From the NCBI GenBank assembly GCA_021234155.1, contig JAJEKV010000053.1, positions 1,189,307 to 1,253,306 on the forward strand: a stretch of 64,000 nucleotides of DNA, in the 5' to 3' direction. The stretch comes from Isoetes taiwanensis (Eukaryota > Streptophyta > Lycopodiopsida > Isoetales > Isoetaceae). Both the position numbers and the translations under genes were made by a program. The notes below the pieces were generated by a model. It had not been told where the DNA came from. It saw only the letters and a list, made by a program, of their open reading frames with translations, and made no database searches. The stretch's first letter is position 1. Each line of letters starts with the position of its first letter. Positions 55,617 through 64,000 of the stretch are shown here, one piece after another.

Positions 55617-56431
55617 TCTTACTTGAACCCTATTTCGATACAGGTAAAAGCCGATTGATATAGATAGCTATTCCATCTCCGTCTATCTCCACATCATGAT
55701 CCTTTCCACAGTCCTCTCCATTCCATCTTCCTACTTTTTGCCTCCCAATATCCGCTTCCTTTTTCGATCATCCCCTTTTCTTCATTCCGTCCCATATCAT
55801 TGTCTTTCTTGGTAGTCTCCTCCAGACACCATTTTTTATTCTATGTAATTCCCTGTCATGTCGTACCATGTACCTTTTAGCCCATCTCAATTAATACCAT
55901 GGTAAATTTAAGGCAAACCGACACTGAGAGCATAAGATCTACTTTGGCAGAAACAAACTGGTAGTCTCAAACTGGAAGCTCTGAAGAATCTTGAACAAAA
56001 CTTCATCCAGTTTGGCAGCTTCGACATGATTTAGTTCACATCCTGAATGCTCCAAAACCAAGGTATACTGGAATGGAACAATGTTGCTATGGGGGAGGAG
56101 GATCCCATCATTCCAAGGACCTCCAATGAAAGCTTCACCAATGCTGAATGGATGAACTTGTTTCTTTGAACGAAAGATCCTGCATGAACCTAACGAGGAC
56201 CTCACAAAAGGTATCAAACTAGATTTCCTTTCCGTAAAATGGAGGTCCCAATGCTTAAAAAAGGAATGTTGTAATGGAATGGATTGAACATGAAGGTGTT
56301 AGGCTAGAAGAAGTTGGCAAACAAATCTGTAGCCTTGAGCCAAACATGTACGTCGACTCTATCCACTAGCTCAAATATCCCTAGTACTTCATGATCGAAG
56401 TCAGCTCCCATGAATTGGCCATTACCCTGTT

Positions 56432-56806
56432 GTGCAGAGAAGCAGAATCATTCACAAAGGCTTTCAAATCAAGTTTCACAAATGGGAGTATCACTTCAAT
56501 CTCGAAAACCCCAAATCTCTGCCAACTATAGCCTTCTTGCAACCACATAACCTTAACCCGGTCTATTGGAATCTGCATTGTTTCAAAGCCCTTTTCAACT
56601 CAGTGGGCCAATTCATTTCAGCCTCCTTCCAACCTGACAAACCTCCAGTTGTCTTCGTTCAAATCGACCTCCTTAAGTCTATTCCCCAGAAAATTAGCTA
56701 TCTGGACCTTTTTGGCTCCTCTGGGTCCTTACTTGAACCCTTTTTCGACACAGATAAGAGCCGATTGATCCCGATAGCTATCCCATCTCTGTCTATCTCC
56801 ACATGA
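56432..56806 (+). pseudogene. LINE ORF1 (DUF4283-like) fragment, right arm unit 1
   Basis: Reads IHKGFQIKFHKWEYHFNLEN, IAFLQPHNLNPVYWNLHCFK and VVFVQIDLLKSIPQKI. It is very close to the left-arm copy. Upstream, about 55,905-56,000 encodes in broken frame a coiled-coil-like segment (NLRQTDTESIRSTLA), as expected of ORF1 N-termini. Reading runs into unit 2 at 56,728. Confidence 0.6.
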
Positions 56807-57032
56807 TGATCTTTCCACGGTCCTCTCCATTATATCTTCCCACTTTTTTTCCTCCCAATATCCACTGCATTTTTCAATCATCCCCTTTTCTTCATTCCGA
56901 CCTATATCATTGTCATTCTTGGTAGTCCCCCTCCCCCCACACACACCCCACACACACCATTTTTTATTCTATATAACTCTCTATCATGTCGTACCATGTA
57001 CCTTTTAGCCCATCTCAATTAATACTAGGGCA

Positions 57033-57250
57033 AATCTAAGGCAAACTGATGCTGAGAGCATAGGATCTACTTTTGCAGCTCAGAAACAAACCGATACTCT
57101 CAAATTGGAAGCTTTGAAGAATCTCGAACAAAACTTCATTATGGCAAATCTAAGGCAAACCGACGCTGAAAGCATAAGATCTACTTTGGTAGCTCAGAAA
57201 CAAACTAATAATCTCAAACTAGGAGCTCTGAAGAATCTTGAATAAAACTT
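57033..57250 (+). repeat. Doubled ~108-bp coiled-coil-coding block
   Basis: Both copies encode LRQTDAESIRSTL(A/V)AQKQ followed by LKLEALKNLEQNFI-like heptads, a coiled coil of LINE ORF1. Tandem doubling would lengthen the coiled coil by about 36 residues if translated. Confidence 0.7.
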
Positions 57251-57666
57251 CATCCAATTTGGCATCTTCGACATGATTTAGTTCACAGCCGGAATGCTCC
57301 AAAATCAAGGTATACCAAAATGAGACAATGTTGGGGGAGGAGAATCCTATCATTCCAAGAACCTCCAATGAAATCTTCACCTATGCTGAATGGATTGTCA
57401 CGGGAACAGAAGATCCTGCATGAATTGGATGAGGACCTCACAATAGGTATCAAACTGGATTTCCTTTCAGTAAAACAGAGGTTCCAATGCTTAAAAAGGC
57501 ATGTTGTAATTGAATGGATTGAATGTGAAGGTGTTAGGCTAGAAGAAGTCGCCAAACAAATCTCTAGCCTTGAGCCAAATATGTACGCCGACTCTATCCA
57601 CTGGCTCAAATATCCCTAGTACTTCATGCTCGAAGTGAGCTCCCATGAATCAGCCATTTCCGTGAT

Positions 57667-57945
57667 GTGCAGAGAAGCAGAATCATGCACAAAGGATTCC
57701 AAATCAAGTTTCACAAATGGGAGTATCACTTTAATCCTGAAAATCCCAAATCTCTGCCAATTATAGCCTTCCTGCAACCATATAACTTTAACCTGGTCCA
57801 TTGGAACCTGGACTGCTTCAAAGCCCTTTTCAACTCAGTGGGCCAATTCATTTCAGCCTCCTTCCAAGTTGACAAACCTCCAGTTGTCTTCATTGAAATC
57901 GACTTCCTTAAACCTATTCCCTAGGAAATTAGCTATTTGGATCTT
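57667..57945 (+). pseudogene. LINE ORF1 (DUF4283-like) fragment, right arm unit 2
   Basis: Reads MHKGFQIKFHKWEYHFNPEN, IAFLQPYNFNLVHWNLDCFK, ALFNSVGQFISASFQVDKPP and VVFIEIDFLKPIP. Third copy of the same domain. Upstream in the same unit, 57,320-57,619 is an open stretch (LSVKQRFQCLKRHVVIEWIE). Confidence 0.6.
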
Positions 57946-58362
57946 TTTGGCTCCTTTAGGAAGGCTGAAGCTCAGCCCGAGGAGCACCCCCCTTCCTCCC
58001 CTCCCCCTTTTCCCCGAGTATATGTAGCAAAATGTTTTGGGAGGATTAAAATGCACATCCTTAATCGAGATCAATGGAATAAATATTCAAAGGCAACAAT
58101 ATAGATCTGGTCAAAGCTACCGAAATGCGAGGCGAATCACAAGCAAACATGGAAAATGAGGAAAAGGTTGGGAGCATGGGTAGTGCCCAAAGGATTCAAA
58201 GGAAAAGAAGGACAAAAAGAAAGACTTAGGCGAATAACTGAAATTTATCATGAGAGAATCACGGAGGCATTCAAAGATAAGAAACAATTCAAAGCAAAAC
58301 ATGATACATGACATGCGAGTGGAAGGGAAAGAACGGAGGTCACCTTTGCTCTGAAAGTAGGT

Positions 58363-59335
58363 ATGGCCAAGTTTAATGGGGACAATCCACTTTCCGAATA
58401 TATATCAAGAGTGAAGATAAAGACTTGGATGTGCTACAACAAAAGATATAGCAAAATGTCCCAAATAAATGTGGTTGAAACAGTTACCCAAGTAGGAAAC
58501 ATGGAGGATTGTGCCCCGGACCTTTACAGTGTAGAGACAAAAGAATTCCGAAGACTATATAGCAGACCAGATTCTCTGGGATGATTGGGATGAATATGAT
58601 AATGGAAACTCATATAGTGTCTTGGGTAAAATCCAAGATGAGCAGGAACTTTGCAACAAGAAATTTCCACGGGGATCGATTACCGAATCTGAGGGAGATA
58701 GCTCCTAAAAGAGACAGGAGATACATGGAAGACCTATGTGGGCATACCTTCAATGATTTACGAACCAATAGCCACTCCACCCCCACCACTAATTTGCCTC
58801 TCACCCAGCCTAACTCCAATAGTCAATCCTCCCTAACATGTGATAACTCTATGCCTATGGATGCTTCTATGCCTTCGATTTATCTGAAACATGTTCCTGA
58901 ATGTATCAGGTTAGTCCAAAGCATTGTCTCTGATGCAATTAACGAGTATCTGGCCTCCTTAACAACTTATGGAAAGGTCAGCAGCTGTGGCGGTGAGTAG
59001 AAAGAACATTCGAAGCAATAGGGTAACCAGATAAGTACTCCTACCTCTTTGGAATCTTTGACTCTGGACTCTAATGCTTTCGAGATGGTCAACATACATA
59101 GTCCAAGTAATTCTCCTCTATCAAAATTCTGAGACCAAGAGGAGATCTTAGAGGAAGAGATGGATGTCCCTTGTCCGAGAGATAGCGAGCTCTAAACAGG
59201 TACCTTGCCCTTGAACCAAGTAAAGACAATAAACTCAGGAAAAAGCGGAGAAAGAAGTATGCAAAGGACCCCACATTTGATGGTCATCCCTCCAATACTA
59301 GGAAAAGGCCAGGCAATCGGCCTGAACGTTCTTTT
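58363..59335 (+). pseudogene. C-terminal part of the ORF1-type repeat, unknown domain
   Basis: Broken plus-strand frames (58,363-58,584 and 58,581-59,000, then in-frame pieces to 59,335) read MAKFNGDNPLSEYISRVKIK, SIYLKHVPECIRLVQSIVSD, and TPTSLESLTLDSNAFEMVNI. The left arm carries the same sequence inverted (46,000-46,780). No zinc knuckle, RT or endonuclease follows, so the element seems to be ORF1-only. Confidence 0.4.
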
Positions 59336-59896
59336 CCGCTGGGGGGGAGGGAGGGGGGGAATGCACTTATACAAAAAAGGGATATGTCATGTGCATGGAG
59401 AAGGTGGCAAAAACACCCTCGTATACGATCTTTTGGAAGGAAAATTTAACCACTTCCATAAAAGTTTTACCTCAACTAGTGATCAAAAACCCATAACTCA
59501 TACATATACATGTGACACATTGTATGGCAGCCAAGTGAGCCCCCCTTGAGGGTGTGGGGAGGGATGCACTTATACAAAAAAGGGATGCCTTCTCCTCCTT
59601 ACCCTGTTTTTTTCCTCTATCCATAAAGATCATATTATGGAATCTGAGGGGTAATAATCCTCATAAAAAATTGCCCATAAGCAGTTGGAGATGGCGGATC
59701 TAGACCCTTTTATACAAAAACACAATAAATTAATCTGGTAGAGATGCAAACTATTCCAGGATGCAAGCCTCTAGAATGTAGATATTGTGTTATGCTTTAG
59801 ATTGGATAGAATATAACTTAGAGGCCATGTTCAGACTGGACAAATCGTTCGATCTGCTTAGAACAGATAAATTGCTTGACCGATAGTTTAAGGGAG

Positions 59897-59992
59897 GTCA
59901 ACCCTCCCCTCTCGCAGATCATGGGAGAATAACCCTCTCAGGCTTTGGCCTCTAGGGTTATTTCCTAAAATCTACCCGAGGGGAGGGTTAAC
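59897..59992. mobile_element. Small MITE-like insert in the right arm
   Basis: Reverse-complement counterpart of 45,527-45,624, bounded by GTCAACCCTCCCC and GGGGAGGGTTAAC. It shares the inner AACCCTC/GAGGGTT hairpin. Confidence 0.5.
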
Positions 59993-60240
59993 ATCCTCGT
60001 CATTGCTACAGCCATATTCATAATGCTACTGGAGCTTCCTGCACACCAAAGCGAGCCTAGCATCCAACTATCACCACCAAATACCATAGCCTTTGCTCAA
60101 AATCACGTTCTTCGATGCTGGAAGAGAAACATAGGGATGCTTTGTATATTATAAGGATGAACAACATCAAGACACACATGTTTATCTCATCAACCATTTG
60201 CATAACAACACGGGATGGTAAGGACATAAATGTTAATGCT

Positions 60241-60270
60241 GCGGTTCTATTGCGCTAGCTATAGAACCGC
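60241..60270. repeat. Perfect 10-bp-arm palindrome at the DIRS left flank
   Basis: GCGGTTCTAT and ATAGAACCGC flank a 10-base centre. It lies 15 bases after homology between the two arms of the large inverted repeat stops, so it may mark the left end of the DIRS-like element. Confidence 0.6.
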
Positions 60271-60446
60271 CATTCCTTGGATGGGGACGCCACCTCAGCC
60301 CATTTTCCCTTTTTATAGCCCATTTTTTCTTGTCTTTGGCTATCGGCGTTCTCCTTGAGCTTTTTTCCTAGCTTCATTCGCCTCTACCTAGTTTTATTAC
60401 CTCTAAAGGCTGGTCCCGCGGTCGAAAGCTCTACACAGGACGGTTA

Positions 60447-61553
60447 ATGGTGCATGTTGCCCTAAAGCTGCGTTCCAACAAAGTTTTCAAGACTTCTCAC
60501 GTTATGGCAGATCAAGACGTTCCTAGCACCTCTCGGGTTTCTTTGCGGGCTCGAAAGGGCCAAAGCGGGTCGCCCTTGAGCCTTGCCCCTTCCACCCAGC
60601 CTATCGCGGCGTGCTTGCTCCCATTCTTTGTTTGATTGCCTCTCGGGGTGTCTGGCTGTACATACCCCCTACCCCTTGTCTGTTGAGCTGTCACCCGATT
60701 TTTCCTCTACTCGGATGCACGGGCCTAGCTTCTCACTACGGCTTTCGGCTGGTCCATCTCGGCGCTGTTTCCTCTGTGTCTTTTGCCTGCATCGCCCCCC
60801 ACTGTGTTCTCCTTTGCCTCTGCGGCTCCCCACGTAGGTATAGGCCACTCTTTGCCCGACCACAAGTTACTGCGGTTCCCTCCTCTCGGCCCATGGATAT
60901 GGTGCCTCCGTTCTTCACCGGACCCTTGATTCACGGATGGCCTTGGATCCGAGGCCTTCAATCGACCCTCTCTTCTAACACTTACGTTCATGAAGCGGTC
61001 GAGTCTTTGCGCCAAGAAGTTAAAATGAGCGTTAAATCGCGTCGGTTCCCAACTTTAAGAGGAGTCAGCAGCGCCATCGGTATGAGTTCCTTTATGCGGC
61101 CCGGTCCGGTTAGGGAGCTTCATGCTCGGCCGGTGCCCTATCTCCTCGAGTGCCGATGCTATCCTCTCAAATTGTCGAGGAAGGTAAAAGTGCCACTTTC
61201 TGAGAGGATGAAGTTTACGATTATTGCTGATCGCGAAGGCTATGATGTCGCCTTAGATTTTGACGACCACACTAGCTCGGCAGATGCATCGTGATCGGCG
61301 CCCTCCTGTCTCTAGGTCCACTGCTTCGTCTGCTGGCTCCACCTTCTCTGCCGCACCTCAATCTCCTTTCTCCTCATCTAGGTCGGGTGCCCGGCCATTC
61401 TGCACTTTTTGTGGGCGCCTGGGCCATCGCATTGAAACATGCCATTCTCGCCCCAATACGGGCTCCCCGGCTGCTCCCCTTCCGCATTTGGTCCCGCCCC
61501 CAAGTCCTTTAGTGCCGGCCCCGGCTCCATTTTTTCCTCGTCCTGGCCCTTGA
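60447..61553 (+). pseudogene. gag-like region of the DIRS element (frameshifted)
   Basis: It starts with MVHVALKLRSNKVFKTSHVM in frame 60,447-60,635, shifts to 60,611-61,294 (YVHEAVESLRQEVKMSVKSR, LLECRCYPLKLSRKVKVPLS), and shifts again to 61,260-61,553. The last part holds an intact zinc knuckle, CTFCGRLGHRIETC (CxxCx4Hx4C), after a Ser/Pro/Arg-rich stretch. The knuckle binds the element's RNA. The first frame change may be a real mutation or an assembly indel. The downstream 61,554-61,850 is T-rich and low in coding sense. Confidence 0.6.
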
Positions 61554-61852
61554 ATCTTAGTTCTCCCCCTGGGATTTTTTTTCCTTGTTGTCAGAGATTC
61601 TCGTTATTAATGCAAGTTTGGTCTTGTTCATTGTTACGTTTTTGTGGTATAAATTTGATTAATTTGTTTGTGCTACCGGTGGGCTGTGGTTGTTTTTTCT
61701 TGTCCTTTTTTGGTATGTTGGGGTTTGCTGAAAGGCTAGATGTGCAGTTGGTTAGGTATGGTATATTGTTACGTTTTTTCTTACTCGGCGTCCTAATTAG
61801 CTGTATCGTCTGGTTTCTTGGGTTTATGTTTTTGATGGGCTAGGTATTTTTA

Positions 61853-63280
61853 ATGTTCGTTTTGGGCATTTTTTATCCGCAGGTTTTCATTCGACTGACT
61901 TGGTTTTGTTTTTCTGGCGGCGACATGACTTACAGTTTTGTGCTCGTTTTTTCAGAATGTGCTCCTATCACCACCGTCATTCCTCATCTAGGCATCGACC
62001 CCTCCCTTGCTGACGATTTGGCTTCTACTTCTGTGGTCCTTAACCGTCTCCAGACTGCTCTTCCTTTCTGGCAGTCTATATATTCCTCGCAACAAGTCTT
62101 GCATTGGATTCAGTTTGGTTATCGCCTCCCTTGGTTATCTTCTTGTCCATCGGTTGCTTTTTCCGCCCCAAACCACTCTTCTCTGTCTGCCCACCTAGAG
62201 TTTGCTCGCTCAGCTGTATCTGATCTCTTGCGTACGGGTGCCGCATCCCAGGTCCTCTCACAGCCTTTCTTTTGCTCCCCTTTGGGTGTCGTCCCCAAAG
62301 CCCTCAACAAGTTTCGCCTTATCCTTGATTTGCGATGTTTGAACTCCTTCTTGACCATCCCCTCCTTCCGGTACGAGTCTCTTCAGTTGCTTTCACATTT
62401 ATGTCTACCTAATGATTTCCTCTTTGCAGTCGACCTTAAGTCTAGGTAGCACCATGTCTCTATCTGGCCTCCTCACCGCACTTTTTTGGGATTTGAGCTC
62501 GAGGGTCTATTTTATGTCTTTAATGTCCTCCCTTTTGGTCTTGCTTCCGCTCCCTTTGTCTTTACCAAGTTAGTCAGACAGTTAGTTCGGTTTTGGCGTG
62601 GTCAGGGTATTCGTTGCTTGCCCTATGTCGATGACATCTTGTTTTTATGCCAGTCCCTCCCTGAGTCTTTCCAGATTCGCGTCATTGCCGATTTGCAGCA
62701 GGCCAGTTTTCTCTTGGCATGGAAGAAGTGTCGTTTTCATCTCTCACACCGCACAATCTTCTTAGGCTTCATAGTAGATGCTCAGGAAGGTTTCTTTCGC
62801 ATTTCTCAGGCCAAGAAGGAGCGGGTCTTGTCTTTTTGTTCTGGTATGTTAGCCTCCCAGTATATCACCTCTCGCCTCATTACCCGGTTTCTTGGTTTTA
62901 TCCAGTCTTTGCGCTTAGTCCTGGGTCATCTTTGTGCTGCCTTGACTTGGGGCCTCAATTCAGATTTGCGCGATGCAGACCTTTGGGATACCCCTCTCCT
63001 TTTGTCGCCTCTTGCGTCTCAGGAAATCCGGTTGTGGGAGACTGTTATACGTCATTTCGACCGAGCCCCTGTATGGCCCCCCACTGTGGTCAAGTCTACC
63101 TTGATGAGGGCTGGGGTGGCTGGCTTTCACGTCCCGGTTCTCAGCCTCTCTCCTTCTCTGGTGTCTTCTCAGCAGATGCTCGCCTCCAATCTTCCACTTG
63201 GCGCGAACTCTTTGCTCTTTTTCAGATCTTGCAATCCTTTACTGACCGCATCTCGCGTGATAACTCGCGGGGATAACTAA
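61853..63280 (+). pseudogene. DIRS reverse transcriptase (one in-frame stop)
   Basis: A single frame from about 61,940 to 63,280 is interrupted only by TAG at 62,447-62,449. Before the stop: ARSAVSDLLRTGAASQVLSQ, FCSPLGVVPKALNKFRLILD, and DFLFAVDLKS, where the family has DLK.GYHH. After it: HHVSIWPPHRTFLGFELEGL, FNVLPFGLASAPFVFTKLV, the catalytic YVDD at 62,624-62,635, WKKCRFHLSHRTIFLGFIVD and ITRFLGFIQSLRLVLGHL. The stop replaces the Gly-Tyr of the DLKxGY motif. Otherwise it looks recent. Beyond about 63,110 the RNase H reading moves to the next frame (GGWLSRPGSQPLSFSGVFSA). Confidence 0.8.
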
Positions 63281-63283
63281 AAT

Positions 63284-63898
63284 GTGTTTTTTCTGTTACA
63301 GAATGGCGGTTCACGATCTCCAATCCTTCATTTGTTGCTCCTTGAAGTACTAATTTTTTGCTATCAGCATCGGATTCAGTTGGAGCCGTTGTGGGTTCCA
63401 CGTTTGGAGAATGAGTGGGCTGATTATCTATCAAAGATCCGGGCCTTTGACGAGTTTTCTCTCTCCCCATCTATTTTTCATCTCTTGGAGGAGCGCTGGG
63501 GCCCTCATCATGTGGATCGTTTTGCTAGCCCATCCAATGCCTTGCTGCCAGTCTTCAATACTAAGGATTGTTACCCTCATCGGATTGCGCCTGATGCATT
63601 GTCTTATGATTGGCATGTGTTCAATAACTACTGCTTTCCTCCGCCTGCCTTGATTCCCGAAGTATTGCATCACGCTCGTCTTTGTAGAGCACGGCTTATG
63701 CTAGTTGTCTTCGCTTGGCCTTCTGCACCTTGGTGGCCGTTGCTTGCCGTCGATTCCTCTTCTTGGCAGCCCTTTGTTCACGATGCCGTCTTTTTTCATG
63801 AATTTTCTCATGCCTTACTCCCATCACCCTCTTCTCCCATTGCAGGCTCTCGCCGACATGCTGCTTTATTTGCCTTACATTGTAATTTTTTCGATTAA
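63284..63898 (+). CDS. DIRS RNase H C-terminal part and DIRS-specific region
   Basis: Open frame, 204 residues. It reads LLLEVLIFCYQHRIQLEPLW, VPRLENEWADYLSKI (RNase H end, N..AD.LS), then the region typical of DIRS: FHLLEERWGPHHVDRFASPS, NALLPVFNTKDCYPHRIAPD, ALSYDWHVFNNYCFPPPALI and RLMLVVFAWPSAPWWPLLAV. It stops at 63,898. It should be preceded in frame by the RNase H core, which is broken by a shift near 63,280. Confidence 0.8.
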   Translation: MFFLLQNGGSRSPILHLLLLEVLIFCYQHRIQLEPLWVPRLENEWADYLSKIRAFDEFSLSPSIFHLLEERWGPHHVDRFASPSNALLPVFNTKDCYPHRIAPDALSYDWHVFNNYCFPPPALIPEVLHHARLCRARLMLVVFAWPSAPWWPLLAVDSSSWQPFVHDAVFFHEFSHALLPSPSSPIAGSRRHAALFALHCNFFD

Positions 63899-64000
63899 AT
63901 GGATCTTTATTGGTTCATCTGGTCATTTTCTCTTTTTAATTTGTCTTGTTCTAAGTTATGTTTCCCAGTTTAGGGGTTGCTTGGCTTCTTTTGCTTGTCG

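Larger units (their letters stand above)
55617..60225 (+). repeat. Right arm of large inverted repeat (LINE ORF1-type repeat, plus)
   Basis: Inverted relative to 45,282-47,926, and longer because of internal duplications. Unit 1 (55,617-56,727) and unit 2 (56,728 to about 57,955) are direct duplicates beginning TTACTTGAACCC. Inside unit 2 a ~108-bp block is itself doubled (57,033-57,140 and 57,141-57,250). The region 59,365-59,570 repeats the 'TGCACTTATACAAAAAAGGG' block. Coding orientation is plus. Confidence 0.8.
60241..64000 (+). mobile_element. DIRS-like (tyrosine-recombinase) retrotransposon, left part
   Basis: The order is gag-like with CCHC knuckle, then RT, then RNase H, then the DIRS-specific segment. 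RT and post-RT motifs match the DIRS group, not LTR or LINE elements: LPFGLASAPFVFTKLVRQLV, CLPYVDDILFL, WVPRLENEWADYLSK, ERWGPHHVDRFASPSNALLP, CYPHRIAPDALSYDWHVFNN and VVFAWPSAPWWPLL. The tyrosine recombinase and methyltransferase-like ORFs expected next lie beyond the window. No LTRs are seen. DIRS elements are best known from green algae, slime moulds, fungi and animals. Confidence 0.82.

Noticed and set aside
56381..57990. Minus-strand frames in the right arm and the matching plus-strand frames in the left arm
   Set aside because: They are the opposite strand of the DUF4283-like ORF1 reading, which fits a known family.
60669..61015. Minus-strand frames over the DIRS gag
   Set aside because: Gag with an intact CCHC knuckle is on the plus strand; the others are shadows.
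61439..61843. 134-residue hydrophobic plus frame between DIRS gag and RT
   Set aside because: T-rich sequence gives Phe/Leu/Cys runs by composition; no membrane protein is expected here and no motif is seen.
1..64000. CRISPR arrays, bacterial operons, rRNA genes or telomeric arrays
   Set aside because: None seen. Tandem repeats lack spacer structure, genes have introns and plant-type features, and CCCTAA occurs only as short isolated motifs.

Overview
This window looks like nuclear DNA from a land plant (or close streptophyte) with a large, transposon-rich genome. The evidence is an intronless plant-type histone H2B gene, a four-exon gene for a thylakoid-lumen pentapeptide-repeat protein (TL17 type), a plant-style GT-AG multi-exon zinc-finger/RING-like gene, and Ty3/gypsy chromovirus, Ty1/copia, plant LINE (DUF4283-type ORF1), hAT and MULE-like elements. 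A DIRS-type tyrosine-recombinase retrotransposon at the right edge is unusual for a flowering plant. It leans me towards a non-seed plant (lycophyte, fern or bryophyte), but the sequence alone does not settle this.

Layout. 0-3.3 kb: histone H2B and quiet flanks. 3.3-21.2 kb: a decayed chromovirus (element A: gag, protease, RT, RNase H, integrase, chromodomain, 3' LTR). Its integrase is split by a complete but non-coding LTR retrotransposon of the same family (element B: two 1.6 kb LTRs around 5.7 kb of internal DNA). 21.2-28.6 kb: a LINE with endonuclease and RT, an LTR scrap with a primer-binding site, a second LINE fragment on the minus strand, and a third LINE on the minus strand containing a 1.35 kb tandem duplication. 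29.1-30.9 kb: TL17. 31.3-35.1 kb: small repeats and fold-back elements. 35.1-35.5 kb: a uL18-family ribosomal protein gene (minus). 36.6-40.6 kb: an unrecognised ORF, a 5'-truncated LINE with a poly(A) tail, and a hAT transposase remnant. 42.1-43.1 kb: a partial FCP1-like phosphatase gene followed by a 127-bp tandem repeat.

45.3-60.2 kb is a large inverted repeat. Both arms derive from one LINE ORF1-bearing repeat; the left arm reads minus and the right arm reads plus, with an internal tandem duplication. The 7.7 kb spacer holds a Ty1/copia end, two structurally clear MITEs (one with a 9-bp target duplication), a LINE scrap and an apparently intact five-exon zinc-finger/RING-like gene. 60.2-64.0 kb is the 5' half of the DIRS-like element, which runs off the window.

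The host genes (H2B, TL17, uL18, zinc-finger/RING-like, FCP1-like) are unrelated housekeeping-type genes, not a pathway or operon. Most of the rest is layered mobile DNA. The structural novelty lies in the nested family-into-family insertion, the DIRS element, the inverted repeat around a gene and the miniature fold-back families.
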